From: Falsiroseomonas selenitidurans
GTDB lineage: Bacteria > Pseudomonadota > Alphaproteobacteria > Acetobacterales > Acetobacteraceae
Reading direction: 5' to 3'
Assembly: GCF_012103215.1 (NCBI RefSeq)
Contig: NZ_JAAVNE010000018.1
Span: 1-64,000, forward strand
DNA: 64,000 bases
A program made the position numbers and the translations under genes. Each line of letters opens with the position of its first letter. Within the stretch, counting starts at the first letter, position 1. Below the pieces are notes generated by a model, which was not told the origin of the DNA, did not search any database, and was given only the letters and a program-made list of their open reading frames with translations. Shown piece by piece: positions 33,146-40,961 of the stretch.

Positions 33146-33945
33146 CGGAAGCTCTCCTCGAGCCAATAGGTCAGCCGGTCCGCCAGGCCTTCCCAGCCCA
33201 GATCCAGCATCATGGCATGGCCCATGCCGTCCAGCAGGGCGAAGGGCGCGGCGTGCCAGGCGGCGGTGCGCACCACGGCATCGGGCGGCACCAGCGGGTC
33301 GCGCCGGCCACCGAACACCACGGCCGGCCGGCCGAGCCCCCAGGCCGGCGCCACCGGCTGAGGGGCCTGGGCTTCCAGCAGGGCGGTGCGGCTTTCCGGC
33401 CGCAGCCGGGCCAGGTGGTGCAGCGCCACCGCCTCCGGCAGGCCCGGCCCGAACAGGGCGCGGCGCAGCGCGCCATCCGCCGGCCCGTCGGTCTCCGTCA
33501 TCCGCGCCACCGCGCGCCACAGCGGCGGGTCCGCCATGGCAAGGCGCCAATTGGCCCAGGCCAGGCCCTCCGGCGGCGCCGGCGCCAGCAAGGCCAGGCC
33601 GGCGGCGTGCGGCGCATCCAGCAGGCGCTGCGCCACCAGCCCGCCCAGCGAATGCCCCACCAGCACCACGGGCCGCTGCAGCGCCGCCAGCGCAGCGCGG
33701 GCATCGGCCAGGAAATCCGCCAGGCCGGCCGGCCGGTCCGCCGTGCCGCGGTTGAACTCCGGCGCGAAGACGGCGTGGCCGGCGGCAGCGAGCCGGCTGG
33801 CGAAGCCCTCGCTCCAGACCCAGGCGCCGCAGGCCGCGCCATGCAGCAGCAGCAGCGCCGGGGCGCCGGGGCGGGGTGCCGGCGGGTCCCAGGCCAGCAT
33901 GGTGCCGCGCGCGAAGCGCAGTTCGTGGGGATCGGGGGTTCGCAT
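33142..33945 (-). CDS. Alpha/beta hydrolase
   Basis: 267 residues. It shows LLLLHGAACGAWVWSEGFASRLAAAGHAVFAPEF, nucleophile elbow GHSLGG (Ser at ~97), acid region VVFGGRRDPLVPPDAV, and the catalytic His in LLDGMGHAMMLD. No signal peptide. It is first of a two-gene unit with the overlapping SDR. The family is broad (esterases, lactonases, C-C hydrolases), so no substrate is given. Confidence 0.88.
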   Translation of the reverse strand: MRTPDPHELRFARGTMLAWDPPAPRPGAPALLLLHGAACGAWVWSEGFASRLAAAGHAVFAPEFNRGTADRPAGLADFLADARAALAALQRPVVLVGHSLGGLVAQRLLDAPHAAGLALLAPAPPEGLAWANWRLAMADPPLWRAVARMTETDGPADGALRRALFGPGLPEAVALHHLARLRPESRTALLEAQAPQPVAPAWGLGRPAVVFGGRRDPLVPPDAVVRTAAWHAAPFALLDGMGHAMMLDLGWEGLADRLTYWLEESFR

Positions 33946-34059
33946 CCGGCGTCATGGTGGCAAGCCGCGCCGCCGCCGACAACCGGGCAGCGCGGCGTTT
34001 TGCGCGCCGGCGGCGCCGGCTGCCCTGGCCGTGGCGGTTGCAGCCGCTATCCTGGCACG

Positions 34060-35796
34060 ATGCCCCACGGTCCCGACCCCATGCTGGCGACGCTGGTCGC
34101 CTGCATCCTGCTCGCCTTCCTGATGGGGAGCGGCGCGCGGATGCTGCGCCTGCCGGCGCTGATCGGCTACATCGCCGCGGGCGTCGCCATCGGCCCCTAC
34201 CTGCCCGGCGCGCTGGCGGAACGCGGCATGGTCACCGCCATGGCCGATATCGGCGTGGCGCTGCTGCTGTTCAGCATCGGCCTGCATTTCCGCGCCGCGG
34301 ACCTGCTGGCGGTCTGGCGCGTGGCGGTGCCGGGGGCGCTGGCGCAGATCGCCATCGCGCTCGGGCTCGGGGCGCTGGTGGGGCAGGGCTTCCTGGCGCT
34401 GGAGACCGGGCCTTCGCTCGCCTTCGGGCTGGTGCTGGCGATCTCCTCCACCGCGGTGGCCACCAAATCGCTGGAGGAGCGCGGCAAGCTGGGCGGCACG
34501 GCCGGGCGCATCGCGCTGGGCTGGCTGGTGATGCAGGACCTGGTGGTGGTCTTCGCCCTGGTGCTGGTGCCGGCGCTGGCCAGCGGCGGCGGGGATGGCG
34601 GGGCGATGCTGTGGGAACTCGGCCGCGCCGCGCTGTCGCTGGCCGCCTTCGTGCTGCTGATGGCGGTGGCCGGCCGCCGCTTGCTGCCGCTGGTGCTGAC
34701 GCGGGTGGCGCGCGGCGGGTCGCGGGAATTGTTCACCCTGGCGGTGCTGGCCGCGGCGCTGGGCGTGGCGGTGCTGGCCTCCTCGCTGTTCGGCGTTTCC
34801 TTCGCGCTGGGGGCCTTCTTTGCCGGCGTGCTGCTGGGGGAAAGCGATGTCGGCCACCAGGCGGCGGCGGAAGCCACGCCGCTGACCCGCATCTTCTCCG
34901 CCATCTTCTTCGTCTCGGTGGGCCTGCTGCTGGATCTCGGCGCGGTCGGCGGGCAGCCGCTGGCGGCCTTCCTCGCCACGCTCTCCGTCATCCTCGGCAT
35001 CGGCGGCAGCGCCCTGGCGCTGCTGCTCCTGCTCGGCGTCGGCCCGCGCATCGCCCTGATCGTCGCCGCCGGCCTGTCGCAGATCGGCGAGTTCTCCTTC
35101 CTGGTGACGGAAATGGGCATCCGCCAGGCGCTGCTGCCGGAGACGGTGCGCGGCCCAGTGCTGATGGCGGCGATCGGCAGCATCATCGCCACCCCCCTGC
35201 TGCTGAAGGCGGCGGAGGCGCTGGCGCCGGCGCTGGAACGCCGCATGGCCGCGCGCAGCGCGGCGCGCGCCGCCCGCGCCCGCCCCACCCCGCCGCCGCC
35301 GCCCTGGCCGGTGCTGAAGGACCACGCCATCATCGTCGGCGCCGGGCGGGTGGGGGCCACCATCATCGGCGCGCTGCGTCGCCATCACCTGCCGCTGATC
35401 GTGATGGACGAGGACCGCGCCAGCGCGGAGCGCCTGCAGGCCGAGGGGGTGCCCACCATCTGGGGCGATGCGACGCGGCCCGAGGTCTTCGCCGCCGCCG
35501 CGCCGGAGCGCGCCCGGATCCTGATCCTGGCCCTGCCCGGGGCGCTGGAGGCGCGGGAGGTGCTGCGCCTGGCGCGCCAGGCCAACCCCGCCATCCAGAC
35601 CGTGGTCCGCAGCCATTCCGAGACCGAGGCCACCTGGCTGGAGGCGGAGGCGGAGGTCGGGCTGGTGATGATGGGGGAGCGTGAGATCGCCCTCGGCATG
35701 GCCGATTATGCGATGCAGCGGCTGGGCCTGGCGGCCAGCACCGCCCAGGCCACGGTCGACGTGCTGCGCCGCCGCAAGCCGGAGGGCGGGAACTGA
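34060..35796 (+). CDS. CPA2 cation:proton antiporter with RCK (TrkA-N) domain, YbaL/KefB-like
   Basis: 578 residues. An N-terminal Na+/H+-exchanger domain of 12-13 spans starts LRLPALIGYIAAGVAIGPYLPG and shows DIGVALLLFSIGLHF, SSTAVATKSLEE and FALGAFFAGVLLGESD. A basic/Pro linker (residues ~395-420) precedes a cytosolic Rossmann RCK domain, HAIIVGAGRVGATII through VPTIWGDATRP. Such proteins export K+ or Na+ in exchange for H+, gated by nucleotide or glutathione ligands. ATG 34060 is used; Met8 (34081) is an alternative. It stands alone, 114 bases from the divergent hydrolase gene. Confidence 0.9.
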   Translation: MPHGPDPMLATLVACILLAFLMGSGARMLRLPALIGYIAAGVAIGPYLPGALAERGMVTAMADIGVALLLFSIGLHFRAADLLAVWRVAVPGALAQIAIALGLGALVGQGFLALETGPSLAFGLVLAISSTAVATKSLEERGKLGGTAGRIALGWLVMQDLVVVFALVLVPALASGGGDGGAMLWELGRAALSLAAFVLLMAVAGRRLLPLVLTRVARGGSRELFTLAVLAAALGVAVLASSLFGVSFALGAFFAGVLLGESDVGHQAAAEATPLTRIFSAIFFVSVGLLLDLGAVGGQPLAAFLATLSVILGIGGSALALLLLLGVGPRIALIVAAGLSQIGEFSFLVTEMGIRQALLPETVRGPVLMAAIGSIIATPLLLKAAEALAPALERRMAARSAARAARARPTPPPPPWPVLKDHAIIVGAGRVGATIIGALRRHHLPLIVMDEDRASAERLQAEGVPTIWGDATRPEVFAAAAPERARILILALPGALEAREVLRLARQANPAIQTVVRSHSETEATWLEAEAEVGLVMMGEREIALGMADYAMQRLGLAASTAQATVDVLRRRKPEGGN

Positions 35797-35893
35797 AGGC
35801 TAGCCCATCAGGGCCTTGAAGAGCCACAGCCCGGCATGAACGCCCGGACGCGAGGCCTTCACAAGGGCCCAGGCTGGCTTCGTTTCGCGGCGG

Positions 35894-35919
35894 TTGAAAA
35901 ACCGTCCGGACGGTATAGT
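35894..35919 (+). promoter_or_regulatory. TetR promoter with central palindromic operator
   Basis: TTGAAA (35894-35899) and TATAGT (35914-35919) flank a perfect 14-bp palindrome ACCGTCCGGACGGT at 35901-35914. The 14-base spacing is short, so exact hexamers are uncertain. The palindrome fits a TetR dimer site that would block the promoter. The ATG lies nine bases after TATAGT, with no SD, implying a leaderless or nearly leaderless message. Confidence 0.6.
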
Positions 35920-35927
35920 TACACGGC

Positions 35928-36488
35928 ATGGTCGACGCGCATGCCGATTCCCGCACCCGCATCCTCGACGCCGCCGAGGCGATCGTGCAGGCGCGCGGCG
36001 TGCCGGCCCTGACGCTGGAATCCGCGGCGCGTGATGCCGGCATCTCGAAGGGCGGGCTGCTGTATCACTACGCCTCGAAGGAGGCGCTGCTGGCGGCCAT
36101 GCTCGGCCGGCTGGCGGAGGTGATGGAGGCGGATTTCGCGGCCACCCTGGCGGCCCAGCCGGAAGGCCGCGGTCGTGCCGCCCGTGCCCTGCTGGCCTCG
36201 GCCCTGAAGGAGCCGGTCGCCGCCTGCGTGCTGCAGGACCGCGCCGCCGCCGTGTTCCTGGCGGCTTTCCACCACGACCCGGCGCTGCTCGACCCGGTGC
36301 GCGCCGTCTTTGCCCGGATGCGCGCGGCGATCGCGGCGGATGGGCTGCCGCCTGGGGTGGGCCAGGCCATCATGTGCGCGACGGATGGATTGTTCATGGT
36401 GCATGTCTTCGGCCTCTACACCCTGACGCCGGCGGAACTCGCCGATCTGCGCGCGGCGCTTGAACGCCTGCTGGAGACCGGCCGATGA
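35928..36488 (+). CDS. TetR/AcrR family regulator
   Basis: 186 residues. The N-terminal HTH shows TRILDAAEAIVQARGVPALTLESAARDAGISKGGLLYHYASKEALLAAML, the TetR_N pattern. The C-terminal helical domain is ligand-binding and of the TetR_C type with FLAAFHHDPALLDPV. A palindrome overlaps its promoter. Its stop overlaps the membrane-fusion gene (ATGA), so the regulator is the first gene of the exporter operon it presumably controls. Confidence 0.9.
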   Translation: MVDAHADSRTRILDAAEAIVQARGVPALTLESAARDAGISKGGLLYHYASKEALLAAMLGRLAEVMEADFAATLAAQPEGRGRAARALLASALKEPVAACVLQDRAAAVFLAAFHHDPALLDPVRAVFARMRAAIAADGLPPGVGQAIMCATDGLFMVHVFGLYTLTPAELADLRAALERLLETGR

Positions 36489-37525
36489 CGCGCCGGGCGA
36501 AGCTCGCCGGCGCCGCGCTGCTGCTGCTGGCCCTGGCCGGCGGTGGCTGGTGGGCGTTCGGCCGGGCGGATGCGCCGCCGGCCGCCCCGGCCGCCGCCAG
36601 CCCCGCGGCGCCCGCCGGCGTCGGCGCGCTGGGCCGGGTGGAGCCGGCGTCGCGGATCCGCCGCCTGGCACCCGCCAATGCGGCGGAAGGCACGCGGATC
36701 GCCCGGCTGCTGGTGGTGGAAGGCGATGTCGTGCGCGCCGGCCAGGTGGTGGCGGAATTCCAGGATGCCGGGCTGAAGGACGCCGCCCTGGCCCAGGCCG
36801 AGGCACAGCTGGCGCAATCCCGCGCCCGGCTGGCCCGCACCCGTGCCGCCGGCCGCCCCAGCGAAATCGCCGCCCAGCGCGCCCGGGTCGAGGCCCTGCG
36901 CATTGCCGAGGCCAGCGCGCGGCGGGAGGCGGAGCGGGCGGAGCGGTTGCAGCGCAGCGGCGCCGGGGCGGAGGCCACCGCCGAGCGCAATCGCTACGCC
37001 GCCAACCAGGCCCGCGCCGAACGCGCGGAGGCGGAGGCGGCGCTGGACACGCTGCTGAGCCCCCGCGCCGAGGATCTGGCACTGGCCGAGGCGGAATACG
37101 CCGCCGCCGAGGCCGCGGTCGCCCGCGCCCGTGCGGAAGCGGCCCTGGCCCGCCTGCGCGCGCCGATCGACGGCACCGTGCTGCGCGTGATCGCCCGCGC
37201 CGGCGAAGCCGTGGGCAGCGAGGGCGTGCTGGAAATGGCCGACCTGACCGCCATGGACGTGGTGGCGGAGGTGTTCGAGACCGACCTGCCGCGGCTGCGC
37301 CCGGGCGCGCCGGCCGAGATCATCGTGCCCGGGGAGCCGCGCCGCTTCCCGGCGACGCTGCGCGAGATCGGCTGGCAGGTGCGCCGCGTCACCCAGGCCG
37401 GCACCGACCCCGTCGCCGCCGTCGATGCGCGGACGGTCGAGGTGCGGTTGACCCTCGGCGCGGAGGGCGCCGCGGCGCTGGCGCGGCGGTCCAACATGCA
37501 GGTGCAGGTGGCGATCCGGCCGTGA
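36485..37525 (+). CDS. HlyD/DevB-type membrane fusion protein
   Basis: 346 residues. One N-terminal membrane anchor (LAGAALLLLALAGGGWWAF), then the split biotinyl-lipoyl motif (GRVEPASRIRRLAPAN and LRAPIDGTVLRVIARAGEAV) around a long helical hairpin rich in Ala/Arg/Glu (~residues 95-215), then the beta-barrel part. ABC exporter fusion proteins of the cyanobacterial DevB kind have this layout. The order fusion protein, DevC permease, DevA ATPase follows with overlapping starts (ATGA, GTGA). A TolC-like outer-membrane partner must be encoded elsewhere. Confidence 0.87.
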   Translation: MTRRAKLAGAALLLLALAGGGWWAFGRADAPPAAPAAASPAAPAGVGALGRVEPASRIRRLAPANAAEGTRIARLLVVEGDVVRAGQVVAEFQDAGLKDAALAQAEAQLAQSRARLARTRAAGRPSEIAAQRARVEALRIAEASARREAERAERLQRSGAGAEATAERNRYAANQARAERAEAEAALDTLLSPRAEDLALAEAEYAAAEAAVARARAEAALARLRAPIDGTVLRVIARAGEAVGSEGVLEMADLTAMDVVAEVFETDLPRLRPGAPAEIIVPGEPRRFPATLREIGWQVRRVTQAGTDPVAAVDARTVEVRLTLGAEGAAALARRSNMQVQVAIRP

Positions 37526-38730
37526 GCGCGAGCGTCACCCTTGCCGCGCGCCGAGCGCCAGGGCCGGTGGCGGCCGGGCTGCTCGCGCTGCGCCTGGCCT
37601 GGCGGCAATTATGGTCGGAGAAGGCGCGGCTGGCCTCGGCCATCGCCGGCGTCATGTTCGCCTGCGTGCTGGTCTTCATGCAGCTCGGCTTCCGCGCCGC
37701 GCTGTTCGACAGCGCGACCGCGGTGATCGGCGCGATGCGCGGCGACCTGTTCCTGATGCACCCGCTGACCACCGCGAGCTTCCGCCCCGAACCCATGCCC
37801 CGCGCGCGCGCCTGGCAGGTGCTGGCGCTGCCGGAGGTGGAGCGTGCCGTGCCGATCTACCTGGCCCAGGCCACCTGGCGGAATCCGGAGGATGGCACGC
37901 GCCGCTCCATCCAGCTGATCGGCGTGGAGGCCGATGCGGGGGTGCTGGACTTCCCCGGCCTGGCGCCGATCCTGGACCGGCTGAAGCGCGCCGATACCAT
38001 CGCCTTCGACAGGCGGTCCCGCCCCGAATTCGGCGCGGTCGCGCGGCTGCTGGAGGAACGCGGACCCTTCGAGGTGCAGGTCGGCAACCGGGACATGGAG
38101 GTGGTCGGCCTGATCGAGATCGGGCCCTCCTTCGGCGCGGATGGCAACATCGTGCTGTCGGACGTGAATTTCCGTCGCGTGGTGAAGGAAAGGCAGGTTT
38201 CCGCCATCGACCTGGTCGCGATCCGCCTGCGCCCCGGCGCCGATGTGCTGGACGTGCAGCGCCGCTTGCGCGATTTGCTGCCGCCGGATGCGATGGTCCT
38301 GACCCAGGCGCAGCTGCATGCGCATGAGCGTGGCTACTGGGAGGAGGCGACGCCGATCGGCTTCATCTTCTCCTTCGGCAGCCTGATGGGATTGGTCGTC
38401 GGCATGGTGATCGTCTACCAGATCCTGTTCAGCGACATCGCCGGCCACCTGAAGGAATACGCGACGCTGAAGGCGCTGGGCTATTCCAACCTCTATCTGT
38501 CCCAGGTGGTGCTGGGTGCGGCGCTGATCCTGGCGGTGACGGGCTTCGTGCCGGGCATGCTGGTCTCCGCCCTGCTGTATGACGTGGTGGGCAGCGCCAC
38601 CTACCTGCCGCTGTCCATGGATGTGGCGCGCGCCAGCTCCGTCTTCGCGATGATCTTCACCATGTGCGCCGTCGCCGGGCTGCTGGCGATGCGCAAGCTG
38701 CGGGACGCCAATCCGGCGGACATGTTCTGA
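37522..38730 (+). CDS. DevC-type ABC exporter permease
   Basis: 402 residues, GTG start overlapping the previous stop. MacB/FtsX-like topology: first span LASAIAGVMFACVLVFMQLGF, a periplasmic domain of ~220 residues (residues ~65-275), then three spans including IGFIFSFGSLMGLVVGMVIVYQILFSDIAGHLKEYATLKALGYS, the FtsX signature, and a C-terminal RDANPADMF. DevC proteins join DevB and DevA for glycolipid or peptide export in cyanobacteria; substrates in proteobacteria are unknown. Confidence 0.88.
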   Translation: MSASVTLAARRAPGPVAAGLLALRLAWRQLWSEKARLASAIAGVMFACVLVFMQLGFRAALFDSATAVIGAMRGDLFLMHPLTTASFRPEPMPRARAWQVLALPEVERAVPIYLAQATWRNPEDGTRRSIQLIGVEADAGVLDFPGLAPILDRLKRADTIAFDRRSRPEFGAVARLLEERGPFEVQVGNRDMEVVGLIEIGPSFGADGNIVLSDVNFRRVVKERQVSAIDLVAIRLRPGADVLDVQRRLRDLLPPDAMVLTQAQLHAHERGYWEEATPIGFIFSFGSLMGLVVGMVIVYQILFSDIAGHLKEYATLKALGYSNLYLSQVVLGAALILAVTGFVPGMLVSALLYDVVGSATYLPLSMDVARASSVFAMIFTMCAVAGLLAMRKLRDANPADMF

Positions 38731-39431
38731 TGGACTCGCCGGTCGAACTGCGCGGAATCACCTTCGCCTACGGGGAGGGCGAGCTGCGCAAGGCGGTGCT
38801 GCGGGACGTGGATCTGACGGTGGCGCCGGGGGAGATCGTGCTGCTGACCGGCCCTTCCGGCAGTGGCAAGACCACGCTGCTGACGCTGATCGGCGCGCTG
38901 CGCGCGATGCAGGAGGGCAGCGCCCGCGTGCTGGGGCAGGAGCTGAACGGCGCGAACGAGGCCACGCGCGTGCGCCTGCGCCGCAATATCGGCTTCATCT
39001 TCCAGAGCCACAACCTGCTGGGCTTCCTGACCGCGCGGCAGAATGTGGCGATGGCGCTGGAGCAAGATGCGGCGCTGGCCGAGCGCCAGCGCCTGGACCG
39101 CGCGGCGGCGCTGCTGGGCCAGGTCGGGCTGTCGGAGCACCTGGACAAGCTGCCCGCCCAGCTTTCCGGCGGCCAGCGCCAGCGCGTCTCCGTCGCCCGC
39201 GCGCTGGCGGCCGAGCCCGGGCTGGTGCTGGCGGATGAGCCCACCGCGGCGCTCGACAAGGCGAGCGGGCATGAGGTGGTGATGCTGCTGCGCGACCTGG
39301 CCAAGTCGCGCGGCGTGCCGATCCTGCTGGTCACCCACGACCCACGCATCCTCGACATCGCCGACCGGGTGGTGGCGATGGAGGATGGGCGGATCGTCGG
39401 CGCCAGCGCGGAGCGGAACGCGGCGCGATGA
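38730..39431 (+). CDS. DevA-type ABC exporter ATP-binding protein
   Basis: 233 residues, starting at a one-base overlap with the permease stop (TGATG). Walker A GPSGSGKTTLLTLIG, Q-loop FIFQSHNLLGFLTARQNV, signature LSGGQRQRVSVARALA, Walker B LVLADEPTAALD and H-loop VTHDPRI are complete. It belongs to the MacB/LolD-like branch. It ends four bases from the convergent Bug gene stop, so read-through could produce antisense RNA. Confidence 0.94.
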   Translation: MDSPVELRGITFAYGEGELRKAVLRDVDLTVAPGEIVLLTGPSGSGKTTLLTLIGALRAMQEGSARVLGQELNGANEATRVRLRRNIGFIFQSHNLLGFLTARQNVAMALEQDAALAERQRLDRAAALLGQVGLSEHLDKLPAQLSGGQRQRVSVARALAAEPGLVLADEPTAALDKASGHEVVMLLRDLAKSRGVPILLVTHDPRILDIADRVVAMEDGRIVGASAERNAAR

Positions 39432-39435
39432 GCCG

Positions 39436-40419
39436 CTATTCCAGCTTGACGTTGCCCAGCCGCACGGCGCGGCGATAGATGTCCAGCTCGTCGCGGATCA
39501 CCTGGCCGTAATAGGCCGGCGTGATGTTGGCGGCCGGCGGAATCACCGCGCCCAGGCTGCCCAGGCGCTGCGCCACCGTGGCATCGGCCAGCGCGGCGGC
39601 CAGGGCGGCGCGCAGCTTCTCCACCACCGCCGCCGGCGTGCCGGCCGGTGCCAGCAGGCCGAGCGTGGTGCTGAGCTCGGCTTCCACCATGCCCGCCTCG
39701 CGCAGCGTCTCCACCTGCGGCAGCAGCGGCGAGCGCTCGGCGGAGGCGATGCCGATGATGCGCGCGCGGCCATCGGCGTGCAGCTGCAGGGCGGAGGACA
39801 GCTGGTCGAACATCACCGGGATGTTGCCCGCGATCAGGTCGTTCAGCGCCGGGCCGGTCCCCCGATACGGCACATGCACCAGGCCGGCGCCGGTGCCGGC
39901 GTTGAACAACTCGATTGCCAGATGCGCGCCGGAGCCGGTGCCGGCGGTCCCGGCGGAGAAGCCGCCCGGCGTCGCCTTCGCCCGCGTCACGAACTCCGCC
40001 AGCGTGCGCGAGGTGATGTCCTTCGCCACCAACAGCACGATCGGCACCCGGTAGGCCATGCCGATCGGCGCGAAGTCGCGCAGCGGGTCATAGGGCAGGC
40101 GTTCCATCGCCACCGGGAAGATGGAGACCGGCGCCGTGCCGGTGATCAGCATGGTGTAGCCATCCGGCCGGGCCTTGGCGACCGCATCCGTGCCGACGAT
40201 GCCGCCGGCGCCGGCCCGGTTCTCCACCACCACGGGCTGGCCCAGCGCCTGGCTCATCGCCGGCTGCAGCAGGCGCGCGGTGAAGTCCACGTTGCCGCCC
40301 GGCGGATAGCCGACGACCAGCCGCACCGGCCGTTCGGGAAAGGCCTGCGCCCGGGCCGGGCCGGCCGCCAGGCCGGCAAGCCCGGCGGCGGCGAGAAGCG
40401 TGTTGCGGCGGGTTGTCAT
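39436..40419 (-). CDS. Tripartite tricarboxylate transporter (Bug) substrate-binding protein
   Basis: 327 residues. A Tat/Sec-like leader TTRRNTLLAAAGLAGLAAGPARAQA is followed by RPVRLVVGYPPGGNVDFTARLLQPAM, VVENRAGAGGIVGTDAVAKA, TGSGAHLAIELFN and HVPYRGTGPALNDLIAG. It overlaps the LeuD-like gene by four bases (ATGA), so it is the third gene of the LeuC-LeuD-Bug unit. The linkage suggests that the imported acid is the substrate, or a precursor of it, of the aconitase-family enzyme. Confidence 0.93.
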   Translation of the reverse strand: MTTRRNTLLAAAGLAGLAAGPARAQAFPERPVRLVVGYPPGGNVDFTARLLQPAMSQALGQPVVVENRAGAGGIVGTDAVAKARPDGYTMLITGTAPVSIFPVAMERLPYDPLRDFAPIGMAYRVPIVLLVAKDITSRTLAEFVTRAKATPGGFSAGTAGTGSGAHLAIELFNAGTGAGLVHVPYRGTGPALNDLIAGNIPVMFDQLSSALQLHADGRARIIGIASAERSPLLPQVETLREAGMVEAELSTTLGLLAPAGTPAAVVEKLRAALAAALADATVAQRLGSLGAVIPPAANITPAYYGQVIRDELDIYRRAVRLGNVKLE

Positions 40420-40961
40420 GGGGTGTCTTCCTCCCTGGTTGCGGCGCGGCGCGCCGCGAATTCACGCTCCAGCAGCGGGATCGAGCCGCCAGCCTGCCAG
40501 ATCTGCACCATGCGGGCCGAAAAGGGGCGGGATTGCAACCTTCGGCCATCCGGCAGCGTCACCGTCCCGGTGGCCGGATCGGCCTGCAGCACCTCGCCAT
40601 CCGCGACCGCGACGTGGATGCCCGGGCAGGTCATCACCGGCAGGCCATGGTTCAGTGCCCGGCGCAGGAAGCCCGCATCGCAGCTTTCCACGACCACCAC
40701 GGCGATGCCGGAGGCGCGCATGGCAACGCTGACCTCCACATGGTTGTGGTGCGCGAAGTTGCGGCCGCCGACGACGATGTCGCCCTGCCGCACCTGGTCC
40801 GGGAATTCCGGCCGCAGCCGGCGGAAGCACATGGCGCGCAGCGCCGCCTCGTCGAATTCCTTCCCGAAGCTGTCACGGATGATGGCGAATTCGATGATGC
40901 CGTCATCGCCATGCACGTCGTCGCCGAATTTCCAGACACGGCCGCGGCAGGCGGTGGTCAT
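40416..40961 (-). CDS. LeuD-like (aconitase swivel) small subunit with altered active-site loop
   Basis: 181 residues matching the small subunit of 3-isopropylmalate dehydratase/methylmalate hydro-lyases in length and in the frame GDIVVGGRNF followed by the later RRALNHGLPVM. In active LeuD/aconitase the motif after GRNF reads GCGSSREHA, with Ser/Arg contacting substrate. Here residues 66-77 read GRNFAHHNHVEV, so the Ser-Ser-Arg loop is replaced by a His-rich one. The N-terminal TDQIIPARY-type motif is also changed (DDGIIEFAIIRD). Overlaps with LeuC (4 bp) and Bug (4 bp) show one operon. Confidence 0.8.
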   Translation of the reverse strand: MTTACRGRVWKFGDDVHGDDGIIEFAIIRDSFGKEFDEAALRAMCFRRLRPEFPDQVRQGDIVVGGRNFAHHNHVEVSVAMRASGIAVVVVESCDAGFLRRALNHGLPVMTCPGIHVAVADGEVLQADPATGTVTLPDGRRLQSRPFSARMVQIWQAGGSIPLLEREFAARRAATREEDTP

